Assembly: GCA_963402885.1 (NCBI GenBank)
Contig: OY727100.1
Location: 1,302,001 to 1,366,000, forward strand
Length of the DNA stretch: 64,000 nucleotides
Direction: 5' to 3'
DNA from: Antedon bifida
Taxonomy: Eukaryota > Echinodermata > Crinoidea > Comatulida > Antedonidae
Shown: one piece after another, positions 54,217 to 64,000 of the stretch
How the letters are laid out: every line of letters starts with the position of its first letter
How positions within the stretch are numbered: the first letter of the stretch is position 1
Made by a program: the position numbers and the translations under genes
Notes under the pieces: generated by a model
Seen by the model: only the letters and a program-made list of their open reading frames with translations
Told to the model about the DNA's origin: nothing
Databases searched by the model: none

Positions 54217-55331
54217 AAGTTCTGACCTCTGGCCTGACTTGGTTAATGATGAAAAACAGCGGATTGTTGCATGTCGCTTTTTAACGGGGTGTCGTTATCC
54301 GTAAGAGTGAGGAATCGGTGGTGGTCGTGTTTCCTAACAAAGATTACCAGCAATTTCTATGCGCTGTTGAGTATGAATCCAGTTATGGTGGTTAAACTTA
54401 CTGCATTAACTCTATCGGAGTTAAATACTGTAACTCGGTATTGCGGTTTGGATTGTTCCGAGTTTGGTCGAACGTTGCATTGATGTAACCCAGAACCTTA
54501 CCGGAGGAACTGTACAATGCATAAGTATAAGAGAGTTAAGATTGGATCAGTTGAACACTAGTTGGTGTGGACACAGATTTAGTGATGTTTCTGTCCAGAA
54601 AAGTCTGTGGAATGGAGTGGAGGCGGCTAAATGACTTGTGGACTTGTTTTAATAGCAGTTGTACTACTGCTCTATGCTTATTTATATTGGTGGCAAAGTT
54701 CTTAAACTTATTTCCAAGGATTGTACTAAGCACATGTGGACTATTAGACAGGTTTGATTGTCTGATTTAAATGATCTTTCTCATGATGTATTCTCATGAT
54801 CTTTCTCATGATGTATTCTCATTATATTTTCATAAGATGAATGACTGCCAAATAATTATTTTTAACCCAAGTTTTTTTCTTTACTAACATACCAAACACA
54901 ACATTGTACTACTTTGGATGGAGAAACCATCATTATATTTTCATAAGATGGATGAATTTTTATCCAGTTTCTTTTGCCCAATTATTTTAAACCCAACTGT
55001 TTCTTCTGTGAACGTAATTACTAACATACCAAACACAACATTGTACTTAAACAGATTTATTCAAAATAATAATAATCCCTGTATTTATATCAGCAAAAAG
55101 TAAACATTCTATACTATATAATATAAGTAGTTAAATAGTTACAATAAGTACAAACAAAATAGAAATTAATTTGTAACATGTTGTTCATGCGAGAATAAAG
55201 AAACTTAGTGGACAGTCCCTCTCAACATTCAGTCAGTAGTCCGTCAGCAATAAGTATATATATACTGTACATAGTTGATCCATTTTATTATACAAAATCA
55301 CCATTAAAAAGTAATTTAATTCTCAAATCTT
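54217..55331. terminator. Convergent 3' ends of SMG9 and the beta-trefoil gene
   Basis: AATAAA on the plus strand at 55194-55199 suits SMG9 (3' UTR about 1 kb). AATAAA on the minus strand (55284-55289) is about 43 nt past the stop of the minus gene. The two cleavage sites would fall in the same approximately 60-90 bp. A short direct duplication (TGATCTTTCTCATGATGTAT) occurs at 54771-54820. Confidence 0.5.
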
Positions 55332-58027
55332 TTATCTCTGCATCACCTGAACTCCAGACTGAAAAAGAAATTTAGACAAATATTAAACTAATCAGTACTG
55401 TATACGGTATGATAGACGGTATAATGAAAATCCTTATATGATATATTGTTTTGTTTAAAATTGCTGACCCCTTGAGTGAGTTCAAGTGACCTGTTCTTGT
55501 TATGATTGGTCAAATAAATAAATGAGATCTATTTCCCTAGGTTTTTGATCCTCGGTTTTAAGCCCACTGTTCAAACTGTCAATTTTTTCAAAGCCTTACC
55601 AATAAGTTGACCCAGAATTCAGTATCTGCTGCCTTGTTGTCCCCGACTGTTGCCGCTGGTTGCCCCATCGGGTGAATACGGATGTAATTACCAGTTTTTG
55701 GTACCCACTCAAAAGTCACATGGTGATCTAGTGTCTCATGAATCCGGAATTTTGAATTGTTGTTACCGGTTCCCTAAAGATTAAAAAAATGTTATTGGTC
55801 CACTTTAAAATGGAAATTCGTTTTGCTTGGCATAATTAAGACAATAAAACAACAAAGTAAAATACTATTTATATGTTAAAAAACTATTAAAAATGCAGAT
55901 TGCAAAAATGCCATAGGAAGCACATTTTAAGGAAACACATAAATGCAATAACAGATCTGAACAAACTGCAGAGGAATTTTTTAAAGCGTTAAAATATACT
56001 CACTAAGCCGACCGTTAAACCCTGTATAACAGACAAATGAAAACTTGGGTTGGATATACTGCGCAAGATGACTACATTCATACCTTGATTCAGGCTAGTA
56101 AAATGACCTGTGGTGATAAAATAACATCATTAGTTGATACGAATTAAATGACCAGAAGAACTGTTACTTTCACCACTAAGTATGTACTTACATGCAGGAT
56201 CATTGGCCTGGCCTAATGCATCAATGCTTCCATTGGGTAGGACTCTCAGGCACTGGCGTGTGTTTTTACTGATTAAAGAAATTACATTTCCAGATGAAAA
56301 CTTTGCCTATTGAGAATAAAAAATATAAATATTTTATTTGTCATATTCTTTCAGTTGTTTATCTAAGTATTAATCTAGCTGAGGTAAAAAAGATAAAAAC
56401 ATACACAAACCACAGATAACTACTACTACAGTACTACTGATTGTAAATTTGTTCTTATGTTTACATATATTATATGTAATTATTATGTGTCATGAGGAGG
56501 GGCGACAGTGACAGACTTATTTGAGTCTCTATGTCGTCCCTCGACCAAATGATACTTTGTTGTTTCTTGTTGTATACATATGTTGATTTTGGTCGAAATA
56601 AATATTGAATTGAATTACTAACATATTGGTAGTGTCTTTTACACTAGCGATGTGGATAGCATAAGATATTTTGCACAAGCGATCCAAATACCACTGCCTG
56701 ACTGGGACTCACAAAACACAATTAGATAGCTATGATATAAACTACAAAACTATGGTTCTAAAATTAAAGCTCTTATACCAGTGTTGGACTTGTGGAGTAG
56801 TGATCAACGGAACGATCGATAGCTCTCTCTGTTGCTCCCAACACTTGAGTTGCTCCACGTTCCAGTGATTTCATAAAACCACCAAATGCCGACTGTTGAC
56901 AAAATACATCCAAAAGTTAATGTTCAGTCTGTCAATTCAGTGTGAAAGGAGAAAAGATAACAGAAACTACAAAGATAGATAGGTGCTCATCCCCAATTAA
57001 ATTTCAAAAGATAGATAGGTGCTCAGCCCCCATTAAATTTCAAAATTGCAATGCAAAAAGATATCAGCAATAACAACAAATCATTGGGAAAATGTCATTA
57101 TTCATTTGATAATGTACAAACTCTGACAAAAAAGGATAAGAAAATACAAAGCAAGAAGATAATGAACAAAGGTCAGAGAATGAAGGCAGATGCCTGGGAA
57201 GATGAAGAAAAACATCTGTGTTGGGCGACCCTTAAAATAGAAATGATACATACTATTTAAAAAAAAACTAGTAATTACCATGAACCAAAAAATTGGGAAA
57301 ATGGGCAAAATGGAAGATAATAAGGGATCGGTTTTTATCTAGAAATGAATCAACAAATTCTAAAATAAACCAGAGGGTTGAAGAATAAGGCTCTGTCTAC
57401 ACTATCAAACTTTATGTGACAAAAACATGTGATGTGCCCATACATGGACATGATGATATCACTACCATATTTGGGCACATCACACCTTTTTTGATAGTGT
57501 ATACTTAAGAGTGGGTGTTAATGACTTGTCTCACCTCCAACTCAGTTTTAGGCCTATCTCTCGGAGGAGGTGCCCTCCTTCTCTGTCATACAAACAATGA
57601 CAAATGAAAACAACAAAAACCAGATTTTATTCATGAATATTAAAACATTAAATTCCTGTAAATTATTTCATGAAATTGTTACTGGAGTAACAAGATGTAG
57701 AGTTTCTGTAATCAACAATACATATTCACATGGTTAGATATATGAACTTGTTATGCGCAATTGTGCAAATCGTTCAAACATACTCACCCGACTTTGTGCA
57801 GGTGCCGGGCCTTTTTTGACATATGTTACATTCTGAACGGGTGCCTGGTTGACATACTGTGGTGGTGGGTTTTGGGGGTACTGAGATGGAGGAGCTTGAT
57901 ATCCAGCCCCCTTACTTGGATCTTGAGGATAGGGGGAATAGGCTGGTGGTGGTTGGGGGTAATTAGGATTCCCAGCAGGTGGCTGTTGACTCTGTTGGTA
58001 ATATGGATTTGTAGGGGGTTGTGCCAT
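55332..58027 (-). CDS. Uncharacterised PPxY/Pro-rich protein with a probable FGF-like beta-trefoil domain, 7 coding exons
   Basis: Exons in transcript order: 58027-57788, 57582-57535, 56892-56779, 56306-56192, 56107-56004, 55773-55600 and 55358-55332; 273 aa in phase. Residues 1-80 are Pro/Gln/Tyr-rich with PPAY (27-30) and PPQY (55-58), both PPxY-type WW ligands. Then come a basic RRRAPPPRDR stretch, an amphipathic helix-like segment (SAFGGFMKSLERGATQVLGA), and a C-terminal domain of about 130 aa. There, RQCLRVLPNGSIDAL, then HFTSLNQGMNVVILRS, then NPSFHLSV follow the spacing of FGF/IL-1 beta-trefoil strands. No signal peptide or membrane segment is seen, so a cytosolic or unconventionally secreted protein is inferred. 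I do not recognise a named orthologue. The ATG follows a CAG acceptor at 58031, so a 5' UTR exon lies upstream. Confidence 0.8.
56495..56617 (+). mobile_element. 3' tail of a LINE-type element
   Basis: GGAGGGGCGACAGTGACAGA to GGTCGAAATAAATATTGAAT then TGAATTA: a polyadenylation-like motif merging into (TTGAA)n. Same type of end as 8380-8515. Intron of the beta-trefoil gene. Confidence 0.45.
57389..57508. mobile_element. Family A element, 1 internal unit
   Basis: AAGGCTCTGTCTACACTATC at the left, one inverted 21-bp unit, and a partly deleted right terminus TTTGATAGTGTATACTTAAG. It ends about 25 bp from exon 2 of the beta-trefoil gene. Confidence 0.8.
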
Positions 58028-60089
58028 TTTCTGTAAAATTAAACAAAATATTTCATTCACAAAATATGCAGATCTCCTGATAATCATCAGTAATAAAAAT
58101 AGACTAGTAAGGATACCCATGCCCAGATAGAGTGGTTCTCCCGGGGTGTGTCTGAATGTAAATTAAGTACTACTAGCTAGGCCAATCTCTCTTTCTCAGC
58201 TAGCATGTTCTTCTCCGCTCTTCATCCAGTCTCACTCCATGCATGTCAGTCTCTCGTCCTGATCGACTAGCCTAGCCTGAGTAAATGAATGGTATTGTAT
58301 GTACTTAGTACGGTATTTAAATCATGAATATGCCTTTATAAGTTAATAAACTTTCATGGAATACTTACTTCAGACCTTTGTTTCCTTTATGTACGTCCTC
58401 TTTTTTATGGAATAATAATCAAATCAATATTTCCGTTCTATTTATATCCGTGAAGAAATATGATTGTGGCATGTTCCATTCTAGTTGGAGGGGTGTCAGT
58501 TTGATTGATTACATTGACGACGTGCAGTTATAAATATTTATACATTTCGAAAATTATTTACTAACGATTCAATAATACGTATGTTTATATACACAAACTG
58601 ATTTTATCTGAAAGTTCAGATATATCCGTTTTTAATTACCCTACCTTTTGAATGATAACAATAATGGAATAGTCTTTTGCGATCAATTAATTTTACAAAA
58701 AGAATCCGATTGACAGAATATATGTATTAATTACCCCGTGTATTACATACAAATATGAAACTGAATTGGGAACTGAATATAGTTATAACAGGGATAATTT
58801 TATAGATAATGAGATATCATTTAACAATACATATACGTAACTTGGAAACAGACATAAAGCAGGAAATGTCATCTTTTTTTACTACGTTTTGTATGCTTAA
58901 TTATTAACAATCACTGACGTTCAGATGGTCTTATAAAAACCTGGTGACAATTAATTAATTTTGAGATGTTCCATTTCCAAGAGAACAGAATATTAATTAT
59001 CACAAAATCGGCACAAAATGCTTCGTTTCTTGTAGTGTGGCTGGTTTAATTAAATTATTTAAGATCAACACAAAATTGACCAATTTGTGTGGTTTTCTGT
59101 GGTACATAAAAATTTAAAAAAAGAAGTAATACGTATGTACTGTTTAAAGAATAGGTATAAGGACTTGGTACAAATCTGAGCATCAGCTTATTTTTAAAAT
59201 CGTCATGGCAATATTGTACAACGTGACAAAAGAGGGCCGCCTGAAATTCGAGCGGAATTCTTCGCCCTACATATTTTGTTGTCTTCGCGGTGATGTTTTA
59301 CTTACAATTTACAAGATAAATACTTAGGCCTAGGTAGGTAAAGTGTTTGTTATTTAACCATATTATGCATTTTTAAAGATTGTTGTGATAAACTACGTCA
59401 GACAAGGCTAACTAGGCCTAATAATTATTAATACCCAAATAAATGAATGCCAGGACCCCATATTTGTCAACTAGGCTAGAGACGGAGAGACGGCCCGAAT
59501 GACGGGCCCGGCCGGGGGGAGAGAGCAGAGTATTCAGCCTTGCCTTGCAGGAGATAGCGGGGCCATGGCTGGTGATCTGCCAAATGCCTAGGTTAGGGCC
59601 CAGTAGTGTAGTATAGTACTAGTAGTAGGTTTAGGCCAGGGGCCTAGTTTTAGTATTTATTTATTTGCTTACCTGCTGCTGGCGGGTTTAATTGTGGTGA
59701 TCTGTCACATTTTATTTTGATCGCGATAAAATCAACTAATTTTTTTTTTTTATCCATATATTTAATACCACAATATTATTTGTAACCTACTAGCATATAA
59801 TTATTAAATCCTGTCACCCTGCAAGCTAATGAAAATACTCAATACTTATGGAACGGTTAATGATATTTAACATTAAACATGACTTATTAATGATTGAATT
59901 AACTAATTAAACTAGCCTTTACACGCTTTTTTTTTTCAGAGCAAAAGAAGAAAACAAAAACCATTTGAAACATGTTCTCTAAAATGATGAAATTTGGAAG
60001 CTTTGTTTATTATTTACAATATTAAATATTACTAGTTTGTTGTGGGTGGTAATTCACCCAAAACGACATACTGGAGATGAGGTCAAGCC
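58028..60089. promoter_or_regulatory. Bidirectional region between the beta-trefoil gene and the USP2-like gene
   Basis: The two start codons diverge across about 2.1 kb. 59450-59700 is locally GC-rich with AGGCCTA motifs, a plausible promoter. A T-rich tract ending in CAG at about 59939 may be the acceptor of a USP2-like 5' UTR exon. No separate gene seen. Confidence 0.5.
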
Positions 60090-63000
60090 ATGTCACGACA
60101 TCAACCAACAAGTATGTTACCACGCCGCAAGGACCAGGGTCAACGCACTTTACCTGCAGGGCCTGGTCCATTAAACTCTGATGGCACCAAACTAAACTAT
60201 AAGTATAAAAGGTCAAAGGTTAATAAATCTGGGCCAGTAAAAGCTATACATACTGGTTTTGAAAACAATAATTACACTTCACATGTGTTAAAGAGCCCTG
60301 TGGGGTCACTGTCAAACATTAAGTTGTCAAGTAAGTCATCAAGCACTGAAGATCTCTGCAAAAAGTTTTCCAGTACAACCATCAGGCCTTTGAATAATAA
60401 CACGGCCTACAGAAAGAGTTTGTCACTGCCATCTTATTCGGATAGAAAGTTAAGTCCTTCTCCACCAACACTAAGCACCTACAAAACACGTACTTATTCA
60501 CCGGTGTCAAAAGATTCCAATTATAGAAATACATTGTCACCACCACATTCAACTTTAAGTAGTAGGGATTATGATTACAACTCAGCGAACTACCAATCAC
60601 AGAGAAGACGCACACAAAGCTTTAGCAGTACCTATGACCCATCGAATGTTCCACGTCCTGAGTCTCGTACAAGGAGATTAAGCCAATCAGAAAATCTATA
60701 TTCCTACGGAGCTAATCTTCCAACTGATACATACGTAAGTTAAAAACAAAGAAACTTGTCTAATAATACAAAGTGCAACACCAAATAGAGAGATGGCAAT
60801 ACATGTTGAGAATAATATGGGGCCATGCTTTCATAACAAAAAAAACGTCATAAACTGTATGTCAAGTTTTCTATTTTTGGTAAAAAGCAAGAAGTCTCAT
60901 ATCCAAAGTACTTGACGTATTGAACTTGGTTTTCTACAAATTTTGTATAGGTATCAACCAGTGAGTGTCTTTTTAACGGGAGTAGTATATAACCATATAA
61001 TTCTAAATATATTTGTAGGGACATAGGCAGGTAAAGAAAGATTTACGAGGAAGAATAGGACTTACCAACATTGGCAACACTGTAAGTTGAGTTTACTTCT
61101 ATACCATCATTGTGGTATTTGATGTAGGAACTGTATCTTAAAAAAATTAAACTAAGTACTTCACTTAAATCAATACAATCTTGTGGTTCCTTTTTTATGT
61201 GACGTTCACTAAAGCTCTGTCTACAGTTTGACAACAAAAGTGTGATGTGCCCAAATATGGTAGTGGTATGCCCAAATATGCTAGTGATATGCCCAAATAT
61301 GCTAGTGATATATGATGGTGACATCATCATGTTTATAAATGGGCATATCACATTTGTTTTGTCACCAAGTTTGATAGTGTAGACAGACCTTTACCCAATA
61401 AGAGATGTTTTATATTTTAAAGACTTGTGTTTCCCTGGATGGATCGAACTTGTATCTTAAGCTCTGTCTACACTATCAAACTTTATGTGACAAAAATATG
61501 TGATGGGCACATTTTTTTGTCACATAAAGTTTGATAGTGTAGACAGAGCATTACACAAGAAATGATTGTGTGATAATTTATATTTATTTTCAGTGCTTTA
61601 TGAATTCTGTGCTACAGTGTCTTGGTAATTGTGATCTTCTTCAGAATTACATTGTCAAAGACAATTATATACTTGACATTAATGCTACCAACAGCAGGAC
61701 TCAAGGCAAACTCATCAAAGGTAAGTTTTTTCATTTTTGTTTTGACCTAAAACACCTGCAGGAAACAAACATAGTATACATATAATATAGACCTTGATTC
61801 AAGAAAATGACACTCAACTTATTTTAAGTACAGTACAAACTTAATTAATAGTAACACACCCAGGGTGTGACCCAATTCTGACACCCCTTATTGACCCACG
61901 GTGTCCAGTTTTGAGGAATTAATTGTAAAAATTATGAAATATATTTGGCCTTTATTAAAATAGACCAATTTGGAATAAATTAATAAATTCTGTTGTTCAG
62001 ATGGCTTTGTTTATTATGTTGTTATTTATTAAGTTGTCATAAAAACACCCTCATAATATCATCCTAAAAAAAAGAGCTCAACAAATTACATTTTGACATT
62101 GGCTTAATTCAAACTTTATTTATTACAGCATTTGCAAATGTCATGAAAAATCTATGGGTTCCTCCAGAAACCAGTACTAGAACAGCATTTTCACCAAAGA
62201 ATTTCAAAGACTGCTTGGATTACTACTTTGAACAGTTTAGAGGAGCACGGTAAAACATTTATTTCATTTCTTTATAATAGATTATTTTATTTATTTTAAT
62301 TCTTTATACTAGGAAGCCTGTTCTCCACAGTGCCCAGTATTTGTGAGTGACAGTGTCTGTGTGTGTACTAGTACACCGGGGTAACCCCCTACTTTTTTCG
62401 AAAGATGTACTAGGTTCAATAATGTGCACATGACTTAGATGTGTACACTGGACCTACGGTTTATAGTCCTTATCCGAGAAGACTCGTTCTACCACCAGAA
62501 CCATGGAGTGAGTGAGGCTTGAACCCTTGCCAATGTTATGGCTACATAATTACGTTTCCACTGTCTTAACCGCTTGACCACTCATTAGATTTGATATATA
62601 TTATTTTGCTACACTAAAAGTAACTATAACATGTTTGATAGTGTGACTTTTCTTCTTTTTTTAGTCAGCATGATTCACAGGAGTTTTTACGTTATTTATT
62701 AGAAGCTTTACATGAGGATACAAACTCTGTTAAGAAACCTCCAAAATACATCGAAAATAAAACAGAAGATGTGCTGAGGTATGTAAGATAAGAGAAACAG
62801 AAACATAGACAGATTCACACCCCCTCCCCCCACCCCTATTTCACTTCACAATTCTACGTCCTCCATCTATTGATCTTAAAACTCTGTCTATACTATCAAC
62901 TAGTTTGACAAAAGGGTGTGATGTGACCAAATGTGGTAGTGATATGCCCAAATATGGTAGTGATATGACATCATCATGTCCATATTTTTTTGTCACATAA

Positions 63001-63842
63001 AGTTTGATAGTGTAGACAGAGCTTTAGAAATAAGCTACTTGACCTTATATTGGAAGGTTTTTTTAAAATGTTTACGAATATGACATAGGTTACTTTAATG
63101 ACTATCTTTTAAATACTTTATTTATTTTTATTTCACCATATTTATAGAGGGTGACCCTAAATTACAAAACAAGTCTAGATTCTTTTTAAAAAAATGTCTG
63201 TGCATTTCATTTTAAAATTCGCACAACTTTTTCTGTTTGTTTTTAGTGAAGAGGATAAGGCGAGCAAAGCTTGGAAAGTCTACCTCGCCAGAGAGTCTTC
63301 ATTCTTTTCTAACTTATTTGTCGGGCAACTCAAGAGTGTACTGGAGTGTAGTGAGTGTAACAATCGCTCTGTGACCTTTGACCCTTTTTGGGACTTATCG
63401 CTTCCTATCCCACGGGTAAGTGAGTTTCAAAATGTTTGTATTACTTGCTGTTTACCTAGTCCTCCACCATGAACATGAAATTGGGTAAAGTTTGTTGGTT
63501 GCACTCAATGACCATGTAGCAGGTCAGTGTTTAAAGCTCTGTCTACACTATCAAACTAGTTTGAAAAAAAAGTGTGATGTGCCCAAATATGGTAGTGATA
63601 TGCTCAAATATGGTAGTGATATGACATCATCGTGTCCATATATGGGCACATCACATTTTTTTGTCACATAAAGTTTAATAGTGTAGACATAGCTTTATAC
63701 TTATTTCACTGAAGGATAATATAAAATAAAAAAGGTTATAATAATGTTTTTTTTTATTTGATAGAATATAAGTAGTGTTACCTTGATTGATTGTTTGAAA
63801 GAATTCACAAAGCAAGAGGTGCTAGATGGTGATGAAAGGCCG
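60090..63842 (+). CDS. USP2: USP2-like ubiquitin-specific protease, N-terminal part (runs off the window)
   Basis: Exons 60090-60734, 61019-61081, 61594-61720, 62129-62249, 62665-62778, 63247-63415 and 63765-63842 give the first 439 aa in phase; the last exon ends in a good donor, so the gene continues. Residues 1-215 are a Ser/Tyr/Arg-rich, probably disordered extension coded by one exon. The catalytic domain starts GRIGLTNIGNTCFMNSVLQC, with nucleophile Cys237. Further marks are QHDSQEF and FVGQLKSVLECSECN (first zinc CxxC), then FDPFWDLSLPIPR, all as in USP2. The catalytic His and second zinc pair lie beyond the edge. Family role: cysteine protease removing ubiquitin from substrates. USP21 or USP8 are less likely because of the SL-P and DPFWDLSLPI match. 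Confidence 0.9.
61211..61393. mobile_element. Family A element, 3 internal units
   Basis: AAGCTCTGTCTACAGTTTGA at the left (with internal deletion) and AAGTTTGATAGTGTAGACAG then ACCTTT at the right. Three direct 21-bp units, two with the variant GCTAGTGATATG. Confidence 0.85.
61456..61554. mobile_element. Minimal family A hairpin with no internal unit
   Basis: Perfect outer arms of about 35 bp (AGCTCTGTCTACACTATCAA onward) around a loop of only about 25 bp, TATGTGATGGGCACATTTT. The 21-bp unit is missing altogether. It lies 66 bp downstream of the previous copy. Confidence 0.9.
62310..62587 (-). mobile_element. tRNA-derived SINE
   Basis: Reverse strand begins GAGTGGTCAAGCGGTTAAGA, which is an A-box-like tRNA 5' end, and has a B-box-like GGGTTCAAGCC about 50 nt later. 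In an intron of the USP2-like gene. Confidence 0.65.
62879..63027. mobile_element. Family A element, 2 internal units
   Basis: ACTCTGTCTATACTATCAAC at the left and AGTTTGATAGTGTAGACAGA then GCTTTA at the right, with two direct 21-bp units. The central GGGCACATCAC is deleted. Confidence 0.85.
63533..63697. mobile_element. Family A element, near-complete, 2 internal units
   Basis: TTTAAAGCTCTGTCTACACT to AATAGTGTAGACATAGCTTT with two direct 21-bp units, then ATATATGGGCACATCACATT. The best template for the family consensus. Flanked by TTTA-like sequence at both ends. Confidence 0.9.
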
Positions 63843-64000
63843 GTATGAAATATTTTCTTTTTAATTTTTTTTTACTACTAACTAAACTACTAAATTAAAG
63901 TGGTGTTGATGAGATAAGTCCCAGGCATTTGCACCAAAAACAAAAGAAAAGTACGAGTTTACCATGTGATCTGTTCCAGTCCCTTCCAGTAGACTTGTAT

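Noticed and set aside
57761-58036. Plus-strand Trp/Leu-rich ORF
   Set aside because: Reverse complement of the Pro-rich first exon of the beta-trefoil gene.
60382-60615. Minus-strand ORF opposite USP2-like exon 1
   Set aside because: Shadow of the coding exon; no splice sites or domain on that strand.

Overview
The window is invertebrate metazoan nuclear DNA. Every gene is split by GT-AG introns, the non-coding DNA is A+T-rich, and short inverted-repeat elements and minisatellites crowd the introns. Gene content (SMG9, UFC1, DDX6, an SLC7A9-type transporter, a USP2-type protease, tandem FMOs, a discoidin/EGF/C1q protein) fits a deuterostome invertebrate. My guess is an echinoderm or other ambulacrarian, but nothing in the window fixes the species.

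I rebuilt nine gene models by joining exons across GT/AG sites while keeping phase. Eight are complete and one runs off the right edge. Left to right: SLC7A9-like transporter (+, 1106-12075, 483 aa); secreted F5/8C-EGF-F5/8C-EGF-EGF-F5/8C-C1q protein (-, 14291-20261, 766 aa); DDX6 RNA helicase (-, 25879-30770, 470 aa); UFC1 (+, 32040-33327, 167 aa); two tandem flavin-containing monooxygenases (+, 35259-39097 and 40171-47023, each 527 aa with the same seven-exon plan); SMG9 (+, 48339-54216, 498 aa); a 273-aa Pro-rich protein with a probable beta-trefoil domain (-, 55332-58027); and the N-terminal part of a USP2-like deubiquitinase (+, 60090 to beyond 63842).

The genes form no operon or obvious pathway. 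DDX6 and SMG9 both act in cytoplasmic mRNA decay, and UFC1 and the USP2-like protein belong to ubiquitin-type systems, but the adjacency looks incidental. DDX6/UFC1 and the beta-trefoil gene/USP2 are head-to-head pairs. SMG9 and the beta-trefoil gene converge tail to tail.

Two inverted-repeat element families dominate the non-coding DNA. Family A has termini like CTCTGTCTACACTATCAAAC, about 18 copies, and a 21-bp internal unit present 0 to 5 times. Family B has termini like AAGCTTGGTTCCCACTAG and a CpG-rich body. There are also tRNA-type SINEs, LINE tails and many minisatellites.

The most striking feature is in SMG9. The 3' splice site and first part of exon 9 are repeated as thirteen near-identical 91-bp copies. 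Only the last acceptor keeps the reading frame; each of the other twelve would give a premature stop, in a gene whose product works in nonsense-mediated decay. Other leads are the discoidin/EGF/C1q architecture, the cytosolic FGF-like beta-trefoil protein with PPxY motifs, and an approximately 0.45-kb long form of family A. Exon boundaries were read by eye, so some ends may be off by a few bases; UTRs and transcription starts are only suggested.
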